Shown piece by piece: positions 36,943-50,500 of a DNA stretch of 64,000 bases. The notes below the pieces were generated by a model. It saw nothing but the letters and a program-made list of their open reading frames with translations. It did no database searches and was not told where the DNA came from. Within the stretch, counting starts at the first letter, position 1, and the number at the start of each line of letters is the position of its first letter. A program made the position numbers and the translations under genes. Source of the DNA: Petrosia ficiformis (taxonomy: Eukaryota; Porifera; Demospongiae; Haplosclerida; Petrosiidae); contig OX345638.1 of the NCBI GenBank assembly GCA_947044365.1, positions 2,337,701-2,401,700 on the forward strand. Direction: 5' to 3'.

Positions 36943-37607
36943 AATTCTGGTATAAGAAGAATACTTAAGGCAATATTTGCCCTGCTTTATAAAGCAGGAA
37001 GTCTGAGCCCCAAACACTTTTTTATAACTATGTGTATACATTGTCACATCACTGTACTGTCACTAATGTGGCATCCAGTGCAAGTTGTGCAACAACTTAC
37101 TTAAGACATTACCGCTCAGACTCTTGTGGTCAATTACAGTTTGTTGATTGAAATAGCTGCTATAGCTATGTAGCTGTACGAATAGACATGGCAAAAAGGA
37201 CTGACAAGTACCATATGTTAATGTGGTCAGGTGTATATACTCATCAAAATTCAGTTGTTAAATCACAGTATAAACCATGTCTAGTGGGTGTATATCTTGT
37301 GAAACGTAATTTTTGTATTTGATACTGTTTAGGGATAGTGTACACGAGTACGTATGTTCAAATGACACACAGTTAATAATACTGTAACTGTATGGTATAT
37401 GCACAGATGCAAAGAAAAATTATAATTTAAAAAATGTATAGGAATGTATATACTGTAATTATACATACATGAAGAGATATATGGCCATGCTCCATTAGTA
37501 TTATATAGTTATGCTTAAATACTTACTATATCAAGTGCCTATGTATATATTAAAAGTATTCCTATAATACTTCCCCAGGGAAAGAAATTAATAGAGTACT
37601 TCCTAAG

Positions 37608-38535
37608 TTAGTTAAAGAAGTTATCTACTTCTCCTTCAAAATCAGTATTTACAAACGAGTTAATGTTATCAAACTGTTTCTGTAGTTTCTTCCATGTTTC
37701 TTCTTCATCATCAGACGAATGATCTGGTGTTGGAGCAAATTCGATCTCCAAAACTTGAGAACATGTCAATGGAATTTCATCAAGTGAGTATGTTGACTTG
37801 GCTAAATCATCATCATATTCTTCAAGTTTAGATGTCTTACGTTTTGATTCAACTACTATCATCTTTTTCGACTGCTTCTTGGATAACCTTCTGCTTTCTT
37901 TCTCATCCTTTCTAGTCTCTTTCACAACCTCACTCTTTGATAGTCTTTGTTTAGACTCCCTTTTGCTCATCTTAGATTCATGTGAACCTTTTATTTCTTC
38001 ACCGATATCTATTTCATTAAGGTTTTTCAACTCAAAAGGTGACGAGAGTCTAGATTCTGGTACGAATGTTTCTAGAGTGTCAGAATCATTAATAGGACTT
38101 GCAAAACTTCCTCGCTCCGATTCTGACAATACATTCTTGTGAGAAAATGGTGAAATGGGAGGTAAACTGGTGGATTGAGTATCTGACTTGACTTTTCGTT
38201 GGATTGCAGGAGTACTAAATGCTGTTATAACTTTTGCAAGGGCTTTTGCATCATGGGGACGTTTGCATCGACACAGAATATAAAACCACATTTTCCATGT
38301 TTTGCGTGCATCTTTCGATCTAACACAATGCAACAGGAAGATTAGAACACCTTGCATACCAACAAAAATGCTGAAGAGATAAACGAATGTTAAATATACT
38401 GGTTCAGGAAATTGAGAGGTTGCTAAGAGACCGAATATCCATCCAAGACCAAAGTTGATCGAGAGAACCATTGCTACAAAAAATATTTCTTGATATTTTA
38501 AACCTGAACCACCTGTATACTTGGTATGTTTGATT
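37608..38535 (-). CDS. Receptor exon: TM6, TM7 and cytoplasmic tail
   Basis: The exon begins with the third intracellular loop ([20 protein letters not shown]), followed by TM6 ([17 protein letters not shown]) and TM7 ([20 protein letters not shown]), whose FGLGWIFG and F...GMQG motifs are typical of adhesion GPCRs. The tail is about 220 residues, rich in Ser, Lys and Glu, with possible phosphorylation clusters and an acidic end ([13 protein letters not shown]). It is much longer than needed for G-protein coupling. Confidence 0.9.
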
Positions 38536-41500
38536 CTATAGAGAAATGTGCAGTGAGTAAATAGTACAAAAACTATGAATGATTTGAATGGATATAATTA
38601 TCAGTAAATTAATGAAGTAGTGGATAGATGGATACCAGGTTATGGATGATGGATGGATGGATGAATGGATAGATGCTTGGTTGGACGGATAGATGAATGG
38701 ATGGATGGATGGATGGATGGATGGATGGATGGATGGATGGAGGATAGATAGATAGATAGTTAAATAGTGGAAGGATGGATGATGGATGGATGGATGAATG
38801 AATGGATGGATGGATGGAGGATGGATAGATAGTTAAATGGAAGAATGGATGGATAGACAAATGGATGGTAGATGGATGGATGGATAGATGGATGGATAGA
38901 TAGTTGGATGGAAAGATGACCTAAATAAAAGAAAAGATCAAAGTCATTAAAAAGTAGATTACTATTATTCACCTTTTTCGAAGAAGACTGAAAATTATGA
39001 TAATGAATACAATCCAATTAAAGATATATATCACACCAAATGGGACTAGGAACCCAATATAAAATGGAAGACCAGCAGGACGACAACTAAAGTACCCCGG
39101 TAAGAGAAATAATAAACTCAAAGGAAGTATACAGATAATATCTTGACATTTGCATTTCATTTTCAGTGAATTTAAATCCCTTCATTATGAAAATCTTTTT
39201 TTAGTTTTTTTTAAAGCAAATTAAGTAATCATATTAAATTATTGTTGGAGTTATTCCCCTTTTAATATACCTACAACGTATAATAACTCTGAAAACTAAA
39301 AGTGATATCACATCATTTTAAATGAATGCACTTGCAGTGCAGAACCCTCACCACAAGAATGGGGAAACAAGAATGATTTAGTAACTAATAAGAAAATAAT
39401 TGCAGACAATATTTAATTATTATTATACAAGTCCTACCAAGAGTAGATAATTCCTAGTAAGTGTAGTGTTAAAATCAGGATAATAATTGACAGTCATTGC
39501 AGAAAGCTTAGAGCCAGCTCAAAGTTGTAGTAGCCAGACACTTAGTTCACTACTTCAATTGTACTTCAATTCAAGCTTTGATTCAAGAGTGATTGCCTTC
39601 AAAAAAGATGAGTTGTGTTTCCATGTACTCTTTTGCTACTAGGAGTCTTCTGAAAATCATGAAACGGCAATCGTGAGTTGTAATAACTTTATAACCAAAA
39701 GGTTTTAGAAAATGCTTCTCCTTTATTTTGATCCTTGTATAATTTCACATATTTTGGTAGCTCGATTGAAGTCTAGTTGTCCAAACATTTAGGTAAAAGA
39801 CAGACAGACAGAAAACCTAATTACAGTAACCCTCAGCTCCACCTACATGTGTGAGGGTTAGTAACTTACATGTATTGTACAATTTACTCACCTGTATTTA
39901 GTGTACTAGTGTAGTTACAATAACAGTACTTAGAATAATTATTGTATTATTTGGTTTTAGTTTTTATTTTTCGTGAGGGAGCACCTAAAGTTCATTCACA
40001 TTCACCATGACCTCAGAAAATGTTCATACATTCACCATTTTCATATAGTTATCTTTCCCATTCTTTTTTATATATGTAGTCAAATTTCAATTCGTTATTT
40101 CGTTATTGAGTTACAGTATAATCATGTATTTACCTTATGACATTAAACTACACACTATATTACATATAAGTTATTGAGTTACAGTATAATCATGTATTAA
40201 CCTTATGACATTAAACTATACACTATAGTACATGAAAAGGAAATTTTATTCTTGAAACTTATTCAATTCATGATCATTGATAATAACATTTTTTCAACCA
40301 TCGTAATACAGTAAATATACATTACTGATTACATCATGACATATCACATGATGACATGTGATATGGCAAATTTCCTATATACAATTATAAGTACGTTTTT
40401 GTATTTGGTTCACTCACAAGAATTGATATTGTACATAGTAGTCATGACCAGCTCCAACAGAAATTACAGCAATGACTAGTGGAACACCTAATGGATATGT
40501 AGATAAATCAATGGATAGGTGGATTGTAAGAGATTGATGGATAGATCATGTAAAGTTGTTCTAATAATCTGCATTTTGTAAGCATAATGACTTGAGACAA
40601 TTGGCCTACCATAACTACCACATGTATTGTATGTGTATGCTTAATTGTCTAATGTACACAATTATATCATTTTTTGAGGGTTTATTATAAAAGCTAGCCC
40701 TGTTTTTGGTTCTTATACATTTGCAGTTCATTATTATCATTGAGTTTTGAATAAGCTACTATTGAAGTTAACACAGTAAGGTTAGTGATTTTTAGACTAT
40801 AACTAAACTATAACTAACTAAAATTAAAATTGGCCAATAACGGCTAGTTTACACCCTTTTAGTGACCCTAAAATTAATTATTAATGAGCTAACTACATGT
40901 ACATGTATAACTAAAATCGTAATAATTATGCGTATTATATTATTACTATAACATTTTTTGGATAATAGGTCCATCAGATTCTACTGGAGTACTGGCCTAC
41001 CTGGGAGTCCTCAAACAACACTAATTACATGTGTATATAGTTCTATTTTTGGGTATAGAGCTGGGCCCAGTAATCCTACTTGTGCAACACTGAACAGTTT
41101 CCATCATATTAATGTTTCAGTTCAGTGGTACATAATGGCAGTAGTAATAATAAACTAAGTGGCAAGCTAAAACATCACTAATGGATGGATAGATGGATGG
41201 ATGGATAGATGGATGGATGGATGGATGGATGGATGGATGGATGGATGGATGGATGGATAGATGGATGGATGGATGGATGGATAGATGGATGGATGGATGG
41301 ATGGATGGATGGATGGATGGATGGATGGATGGATGGATGGATGGATTGATTGATGGATGGATGGATGGATGGATGGATGGATGGATGGATGGATGGATTG
41401 ATGGATAGATGGATGGATTGATGGATGGATGGATGGATGGATGGATGGATGGATGGATGGATGGATGGATGGATTAATTGATGGATAGATGGATGGATTG

Positions 41501-44500
41501 ATGGATGGATAGATGGATGGATGGATGGATGGATGGATGGATGGATGGATGGATGGATGGATTGATTGATGGATGGATGGATGGATGGATGGATGGATGG
41601 ATGGATTGATTGATGGATAGATGGATGGATTGATGGATGGATAGATGGATGGATGGATGGATGGATGGATGGATGGATGGATGGATGGATTGATTGATGG
41701 ATGGATGGATGGATGGATGGATTGATTGATGGATAGATGGATGGATTGATGGATGGATAGATGGATGGATGGATGGATGGATGGATGGATGGATGGATTG
41801 ATTGATGGATAGATGGATGGATTGATGGATGGATGGATAGATGGATGGATGGATGGATGGATGGATGGATGGATGGATGGATGGATGGATGGATGGATGG
41901 ATGGATGGATTGATTGATGGATGGATGGATGGATGGATGGATGGACGGACAGACGGATAGACAGATGGATGGATGGACAGATAGATGGATGGATGGGTAG
42001 ATTGATACATACATTATTTTATTAGAATCTCTCACCCCATGAAATAATTCCACCATATATGATAATTCGACCACTGTTAGAACTGGAACCAAAAACTTTC
42101 ACAAGCTTCCTGTACAAATCAATAGCTTCCAGACCAGTCCACATGAAATAGACCAACATGAAGTAATATAACAGACCTCCAAAGAATGCACATAAAATGT
42201 CTCCACGGATATTCTCAGCATTGAGAATATCATTTGCATTAGCTGCAACCATATAGGATAAATACATCCCAATCAGTGCTATTGACATGTTAATCAGAGT
42301 TTTGCCCTGAGTTCTCTTGTGAAGTTTACTGAAGAGAGAATTTTTAGCAGGTGAATATTAATCATATTAAATAGTACTATTTTATATAGCAGTGTTACTT
42401 ATTGGGTTCATTGCCATTAGTTAGTTGTATTTTTGAACCCCTCACTCCAAATACATATCTCCTTACTCCAATGGTAACTATATGTAGTGATTTGTAACTA
42501 TGGGGCAGTGTTTTTGATAAGCTCATATGGCACACCATTGGCCCAATGAGCTTCTTATTTGGCACTGGACAGTTCTTTCTTTGGGTCAGTGGCGCAGTTA
42601 ATTATGATTATAACAGCATTAACTGTTTGTTAATTGGCTCAAGATGTATTCCCAATGGTGCACACACTAACCATTGTTGAGCCACTATGGAGATTGTAAC
42701 TATGGTGATTCAGTGTAACTATAGGGATTGTAACTATGGTGATTCACTGTAACTATAGGGATTGTAACCATGGTGATTCAGTGTAACTATGCATTACAAT
42801 TCCACATAAGAGGATGAATGAATGTGAATAAAAATAGATCAACATTTTTACCTTGATCCACAGTATGTAATGATTGTAATGATGAGGCATATAATAGATA
42901 TCACACAACCAATATATGTGATTATCTGAACTCCAATATGAGCTGGCTCTGATTCTGTTTCACGAGGTTGTACATCCTATCATAACATAATTACACAATT
43001 ATGAAATTAACGTTGTTATATACATACATAGCTAGGTAAACAAATCCATTATAACAGTGCATACACATCTATATACATATGTACATAGATGTGTATGCAT
43101 ACATACAATGTATGTACAAACATACATACATACATGCATACATACATACATACATGTATACATACATACATGTATACATACATACATGTATACATACATA
43201 CATACATACATACATACATACATACATACATACATACATACATACATTCAATCATTCATACATACATACATACATACATACACACATGTATACATACATA
43301 CATACATACATACATACATACATACATACATACATACATACATACATACATACATTCAATCATTCATACATACATACATACATACATACACACATGTATA
43401 CATACATACATACATACATACATACATACATACATACATACATACATACATACATACATACATACATACATGCATGTACATACATACATACATACATTGT
43501 ACATACATACATACATACATATATACATACACACATACATACATACATACATACATAATTACGTATATATATACATACATACATACCAGTAAATAACCAA
43601 AGTGCGTGAGATGATTACACAGACATCTCACAACATCGTCATCTTGCTCTGATATCAATTCACATCCATCAGTTGACCATCCATAATCTGATACAAGAAA
43701 CAGATAAATGATGTTAATAGACAATGCATACATTATAAGATGATGATAAATCAATGGAAAGATTGATTGATGGGTGGATAGATGAAGGAATGGATGGATG
43801 GATTGATCGATGAATGGATCCATCCATCTATGAATGGTTGGACAAATGGTGGATGGATGGATGAATGAATACACCTCCTTCTTGTCTACTGTCCCAGAAG
43901 ACACATAATGACTCTGAAGAATTTGTACCATTTGCTCGAAGATACTGAAGCAATAAAGTGTATTATATGATCGTGTGTGTGTGGAGATTTTATTAACCAA
44001 CCTCAGGTTTAGTGAACTCAATAATTACACCATTATCCAATTCCTTGACATTAAGTCCACTTGTCTCATTATAAAGGTTAGCTGATATCACAATATCCCC
44101 AATACTCAAGTTCCCAGAAGCAATGTTTCTACTAATTTCAGAATCATCATTCCCCTGAAACAGAGCATTGCTCAGAAATATATTATAACTGACTCGTAAG
44201 GAGTCTTCTTCAAAACCCGTTTCAGATGGCAATGTTTCGGGCAAAAAGAAATATGCACGATGAGAACTTTCAAAGATTTCTCCTTCTAGGATCTCAATTC
44301 CTCCGTTCCTTGGTATGCTGTCTTGGAAATCAACTACTAGCGTTTGATTTATGAACAGAGAAGAGTTTGTGTCGGCAATCACAACAGCAAATTTCTCTTG
44401 TCTGAATATTGCAATTTGCATTTCAGATTCAGAATCAGGTATGAGAACCTGACTTTCAAATAATTCCAACGTTTGAAGAATTCTGTAGAAGCAAAATAAT

Positions 44501-47500
44501 AACCATAGAATGGATCTAAAATCAATGTATAAAATATTGTTCTTGATCATAGCAACTTAAACTGGATGGAAGATGATGATTAAATGTAGTAACTAGATTT
44601 TAATTATCTCCTTAAACTCTTACATAACAATAGAACCAGTACAGTGCAGTACATTACATTATAGTAGAGTACAGTACAGTAGAGTACAGTACACTGCACT
44701 ACAGTACAGTACAGTACAGTACAGTACAGTACAGTACAGTACAGTACAGTACAGTACAGTGCAGTGCAGTACATTACCATTATAGTAGAGTACAGTACAG
44801 TAGAGTACAGTACACTGCACTAAAGTACAGTACAGTACAGTACAGTATAGTATATTGCACTACAGTACAGTACAGTACAGTGCAGTACAGTACAGTACAT
44901 TACCATTATAGTAGAGTACAGTACAGTAGAGTACAGTACACTGCACTAAAGTACAGTACAGTACAGTACAGTATAGTATATTGCACTACAGTACAGTACA
45001 GTGCACTACAATATAGTACAGTACATTGCACTACAGTACAGTACAGTACACTATATGTTTAACCAGGGTATCAAAAGAATACAGCATCCATGCATCCATC
45101 CATGCATCCATCCATGCATCCATCCATGCATCCATCCATCCATCCATCCATCCATCCATCCATCCATGCATGTATCTATCCATTTATTGATCCATTGACA
45201 CATCCATCCACCCATCCAGTGATTCATTGACCCATCCATTGACCCATCCATGTCTATCTGTCCATCCATCTGTCTGTTCATCCATTCATCCATTCGTCTA
45301 TCTGTCTGTCCGTCGATCCATCTGTTCATTCATCTGTCCATCCATCCATCCATCTTATTTGCCACCCTGAAAAGGATCATCTTACCTTCTTGCTGAGTCA
45401 TGTTCATTTTGACTTTGTCTAATAACCTCTACATCCACCGATAATAAGTTATCGATGCTCTGAAGGTAACTGTTCTGAAAATCGTTGTTAGTTCTTATCT
45501 CCTCTAAATTTATCATTTGTTCAAGTACAAGGGAAGCTATTGTGAAGTCAAATGTTTGAAAAGTTGTCGATTCTTCTGTTATGCTTACTAGAGAGGATCC
45601 CAGTTCCTCAATATCACTTATCTGCGGAGGAAGAACGGATAGATGGATGAATGGAAGGATAGATGGATAGATAGATGGATGGTGGACGATAAAGAATGGA
45701 TTGATGAATGAATGAATATATGAATGGATGGAAAAATGAGTGGCCAGAGTGCCCAGGGTCAAATGGATGGATTAATGGATGGATGGATGGATGGATGGAT
45801 AGATGGATGGATGGATAGATATTAATGGATGAATGGATGGATGGATGGATGGATAGATGGATGGATGAAAGGATGGATAGATGGATGATGGATGGATAAA
45901 TGGATGGCTATATGTGGATAGAAGTAAAGTATAATGTTAACTCACTGTGGTCAGATGACAAAGAGTCAATGTGATATTAATATTCTCATCATTGTAATCA
46001 CATAGTGAACTATCAGTTTCTGACCAATTACCTCCACTATGAAAATTGCCATTACATTCCCGGGAAGCAGTTTGATTGGAGTATATAGATTCAGTGAACC
46101 TACCACAAGGACACGGTTGAATAATTGTATCACCAATATCTGATTCAGGCCAACTGATAGTAAGATCATAATCCACATGAAGAGATTGCTCTGATCTATG
46201 GCAGCCATCTTTAGAGATATAAAGTTAATATGTACATTTGAGTTATGCATGTGATAATGTATAATAGTCACATGACAGTCATGAGCCGCATAAAAGTTAT
46301 AATTGTCATAACTGATTGAAGGCATACTGTAACTCAATGGATTGAAACTTGACATATACAAAAAAAACATTGAGGACAATTATAAAAATGGTAAAGGAAA
46401 AGAAGATTGTTAGAGATTCCAGGCTAAGGTTATGAACATTTTCAGAGGTCATAATGAACATGAATGAACTTTGTTTCGAGTAGTGTGTGATAGTCAATTG
46501 AAATACCACGTCTGTCTGTTTGTCATACAATCAAACCATTGTTATAGTAAGCCTTACCAAATCTGCATACATCCAATACTTCAATTCTTAATAAACCACA
46601 CTTCTCTTTAAGTAGCTGTAAATCATTCAATAGAGTATTACGAAGGCCTTGTGATGAAATTGGGCTCTCTGTTTGGTAAAGTGTTATAAGAGCTTGTGCA
46701 ATGCTGTATAGGAAAGGAGAACTAAAATAAATAGTACATTGTATTATATGAAACTGAACTGGATCATCTAACACATGGAATTAATGTTAATTCATCACTT
46801 AATCCTATTTAAATACCATCCATTCATCCAGTTACTATCAATAGTCCATCCATTCATCCAGTTACTATCAATAGTCCATCCATTCATCCAGTTACTAACA
46901 ATAGTCCATCCATTCATCCAGTTACTAACAATAGTCCATCCATTCATCCAGTTACTATCAATAGTCCATCCATTCATCCAGTTACTATCAATAGTCCATC
47001 CATTCATCCAGTTACTATCAATAGTCCATCCATTCATCCAGTTACTATCATTAGTCCATCATTCATCCAGTTACTATCAATAGTCCATCCATTCATCCAG
47101 TTACTATCAATAGTCCATCCATTCATCCAGTTACTATCAATAGTCCATCCATTCATTCAGTTACTACCAATAGTTCATCCATTCATCCAGTTACTATTAA
47201 TAGTCCATCTATTCATCCAGATTAATCGATTTATACGTACAGTACATCATTTCTTCATCCTTTCATCATAATTCAATCCATACATTTAAATCCATCTATT
47301 CATCAATGATAGCATACATTATTCTACACATCTTATGCCCATTGTATTGATCCAAAGCACATATCTATTTACATCCACGGTCACATATATTAATCTATCC
47401 TATTTATTCATCTCCTACCCATTATATTGATCACAAGCTTCTGAATCATATATTCTGTTCACAGAATATATGATCGTTTCCTCAAAATCTCCAGATAATG

Positions 47501-50500
47501 GACTTGATCCCAAACATTCACCTACCTAAATGTGTAAAACAAATATAATAATTATTTAAATTGTGGCTGCTCATTTTATAAGCCAAGATGGCTGATTGTT
47601 ATTTTTCTAGGCCATTGTGGCTGATTGTTTGTTTGTTGTGTTTGTTTGTTAATCATTTCTACACCTATTGCTAGCATGCCAGGCACATGAATGTTCATGT
47701 ATTAAAGTTGCATAACTTCTGAGTGGCAACCCCACTCAGCCACTACTGACCTGATATGATCTGCAGTTATGATTAATTAATAAATACACTAAAGTCTGTT
47801 CACATTCCCGATGTCCTCGATGTGATGACTTTATATGTACTATAGTGTATAGTTTAATGTCATAATGTCAATACATGATTATACCGTAACTCAATAATGA
47901 AGCAATGGATTGAGATTTGACAAACACAAAAAAGAACAGATAGGATAATTATATGAAAATGGTACAGGTAAAAAGATGGTTGGTCATTTCAAACTAAAGT
48001 TATGAGCATTTTTCTGAAGACAAGGTGAATGTGAATGAGCTTTAGTGAGTACTTTTATTCTTAACTATTACATGTAGCCTGATGTAACTGCTAACCTCAT
48101 CTATCAGTCTTGTCACATTACTGTCTATAGTAGTTCCATTAATATCAGCAACATATTGATAAATACCTATGATATAGGATGATGTAATAATAATATAAAT
48201 CTAATTATTCATTGTGGTGATTCTTCAACTTTATAGAACACAATAAAATATTTCGCCCAGCTATGTGAGTTACAAAAAAACAGTCTCCTTTTTATATAAA
48301 TCTATTGCGATGATAGTACATAGTTGCCTTTTTGTATAAATACATTTCATTGATCTCAATACATTTATCAGCTCATTATCCTTGCCATGAAGTGTAGGCA
48401 GAAGGGTATGGTAATCGTTTTGTGTGTCTGTCTGTTTGCAAAATTTGTTGAAAACGAACACTGATGGCTCATTTCCACAGCAAGTTTTAATGAATTTATA
48501 ATAAGCTCAGTTTTAATTCAAAGCAGTTTTATGTTAAATTAACTAAAAACATAAATTATGTCTTACCAGGTATAATGACTAGACCAGGTTGGGAGCTGCT
48601 TGTGCCAGCTTCATTGACAGCTACACAAGTGTAGAATCCTCTATCTTCTGGAAGAGCCTCAGTTATCGTTAGAATCGGTTTAGTGTCATTGTATATTAAA
48701 TTTCCATCCCTGTACCATTGATACAAAGGGTTTTCACTGGCTAGACAAGTGAGGTTGAAAGTCGAGAGTAGATTTGTTTCGGTTATGTTCTGTGGGTCTT
48801 CAGTGACATCAGGAGGAACAGGATGTACAACTGAAAGAAAAATAACAAATTGGAGAAGAAAGAGGAAAATAGGAGGCCATGATTGAGATAAAGTAGTGAG
48901 ACAAAAATGGGGAGAGGAAAGGAAGGTAGTAAAATTGCTGTCAAAAATAATAGATGGTCATGATGATGAAGATGGAAGGACAAATATGATAGTGTTTTGA
49001 ATAGGCTCATAATTGTACCCAGAGGGCTTCTTATTTTGTGCTGTACAATCTGCTTTTAGGCCAAATGTTAGGCCAGGTAATTGTATTGTCATTAAGAGTA
49101 CTCAGTGTTTGTTAAATTGGCTCAAGAAGTTTTCCCAATATATGGTACACACACCTAATTAACCACTGTTGAGCCAATATGGCCCTTGCTTCAAAACCAG
49201 TGTATCTCAGGCTGTTTAGAGGACCCCCCCCCTACCTAAAATCTTAAATCCCCTCTAGATTTGTTCATCTTTCCTTAATGTTTATGCATAATGGCATGCT
49301 CTCAATCTCTCCCCTAAAGATACACTTCTAGTCTAAACTGTAAACATCTAACAAAAAACAGGTATGTAAAAGTACACTTAGTTCTTGAAGCTGGAGGAAT
49401 GTTCAGAGCAGTAATTTTAATAAGGAGAGTATTAAACATTTGTGATACGTTCATGTTCAAAAGGGTCCAGAGTATCAAGAAGTGGATAATCATAACTATA
49501 TTATAGGTAATAGAAGCCAATAGATATATACAACTAATACTAAAGGTCATTTACATTCACCATGACCTCAGAACAATGTTCATAACTTTAGATTGGAATG
49601 ACCAACAATCTTTTTACCTGCACCATTTTCATACGATTATCTTTTTCGTTCTTTTTTGTGTATGTCAAATTTCAATCCACTGCTTCATTATTGAGTTACA
49701 GTATAATGCAATCATGTATTAACCCTATGTATTAACCTTATGACATTAAACTATACACTATAGTACATATTAAGTCATCAGATCATATTTTTGAGGTCAT
49801 CATGAATGTAAACAGACTTTACATGAGTTACGTACATACCTTAAATCTACTTCTAATTGTGTGTAATAATTTAGTGACTAACGTCATCATAAATTCATAA
49901 TCACTAAAATTAGGAAATATATTTTGTGATCATCTTATTAGGCATATTAGGTGTGGCTCAGAAATTTGCAAACATTAATGAGAAATCTGAGCGTTTCAAA
50001 TCACTGATTAAAATTTAGTGGACACAATTAATAGTAGGCTTAAGGTAACCTCACAGTAATTTGACATTGTGTTTAAGGCTTACTTACTTTTTTCTTCACA
50101 ATTCTTTCCTGTATAGTTTGTGCTGCACTCACAGAAATAGTCATTCAGTCTATCTGTACACTCTCCATTGATACAGGGATTTGGGATACAATCATCTTTA
50201 GCTACATGAGAGAAGGAAAAAAAATAAGAACTAGTTTATGTATATTTAGGCTTCAATCTGACATATGGCTATTCCAAGTAGAGATGGCCAATATTGATAA
50301 ATACCAATTATTGATTCGATTATCAGTACATCACTACTTCCTAGATAAAAAGACTTTTTACATAATGGTCAAATCACACAGTATTTACAAGTACATACGG
50401 AAGATTATGATTGGTATCTCTTTTTTAAATTTTGACCAGGAGTAGATTTAGGTTGGGTCAGACCTCCTACACCCCCTCCCGCCCCCATCAAAAACTCGTT

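Noticed and set aside
41178..42092. 304-codon minus-strand frame of HPSI repeats
   Set aside because: Pure translation of an ATGG/ATCC microsatellite inside a receptor intron.
43032..44021. Several both-strand frames of HTYI/CMYV repeats
   Set aside because: ATAC microsatellite translations; only the GPS exons 43944-43875 and 43687-43587 are real here.
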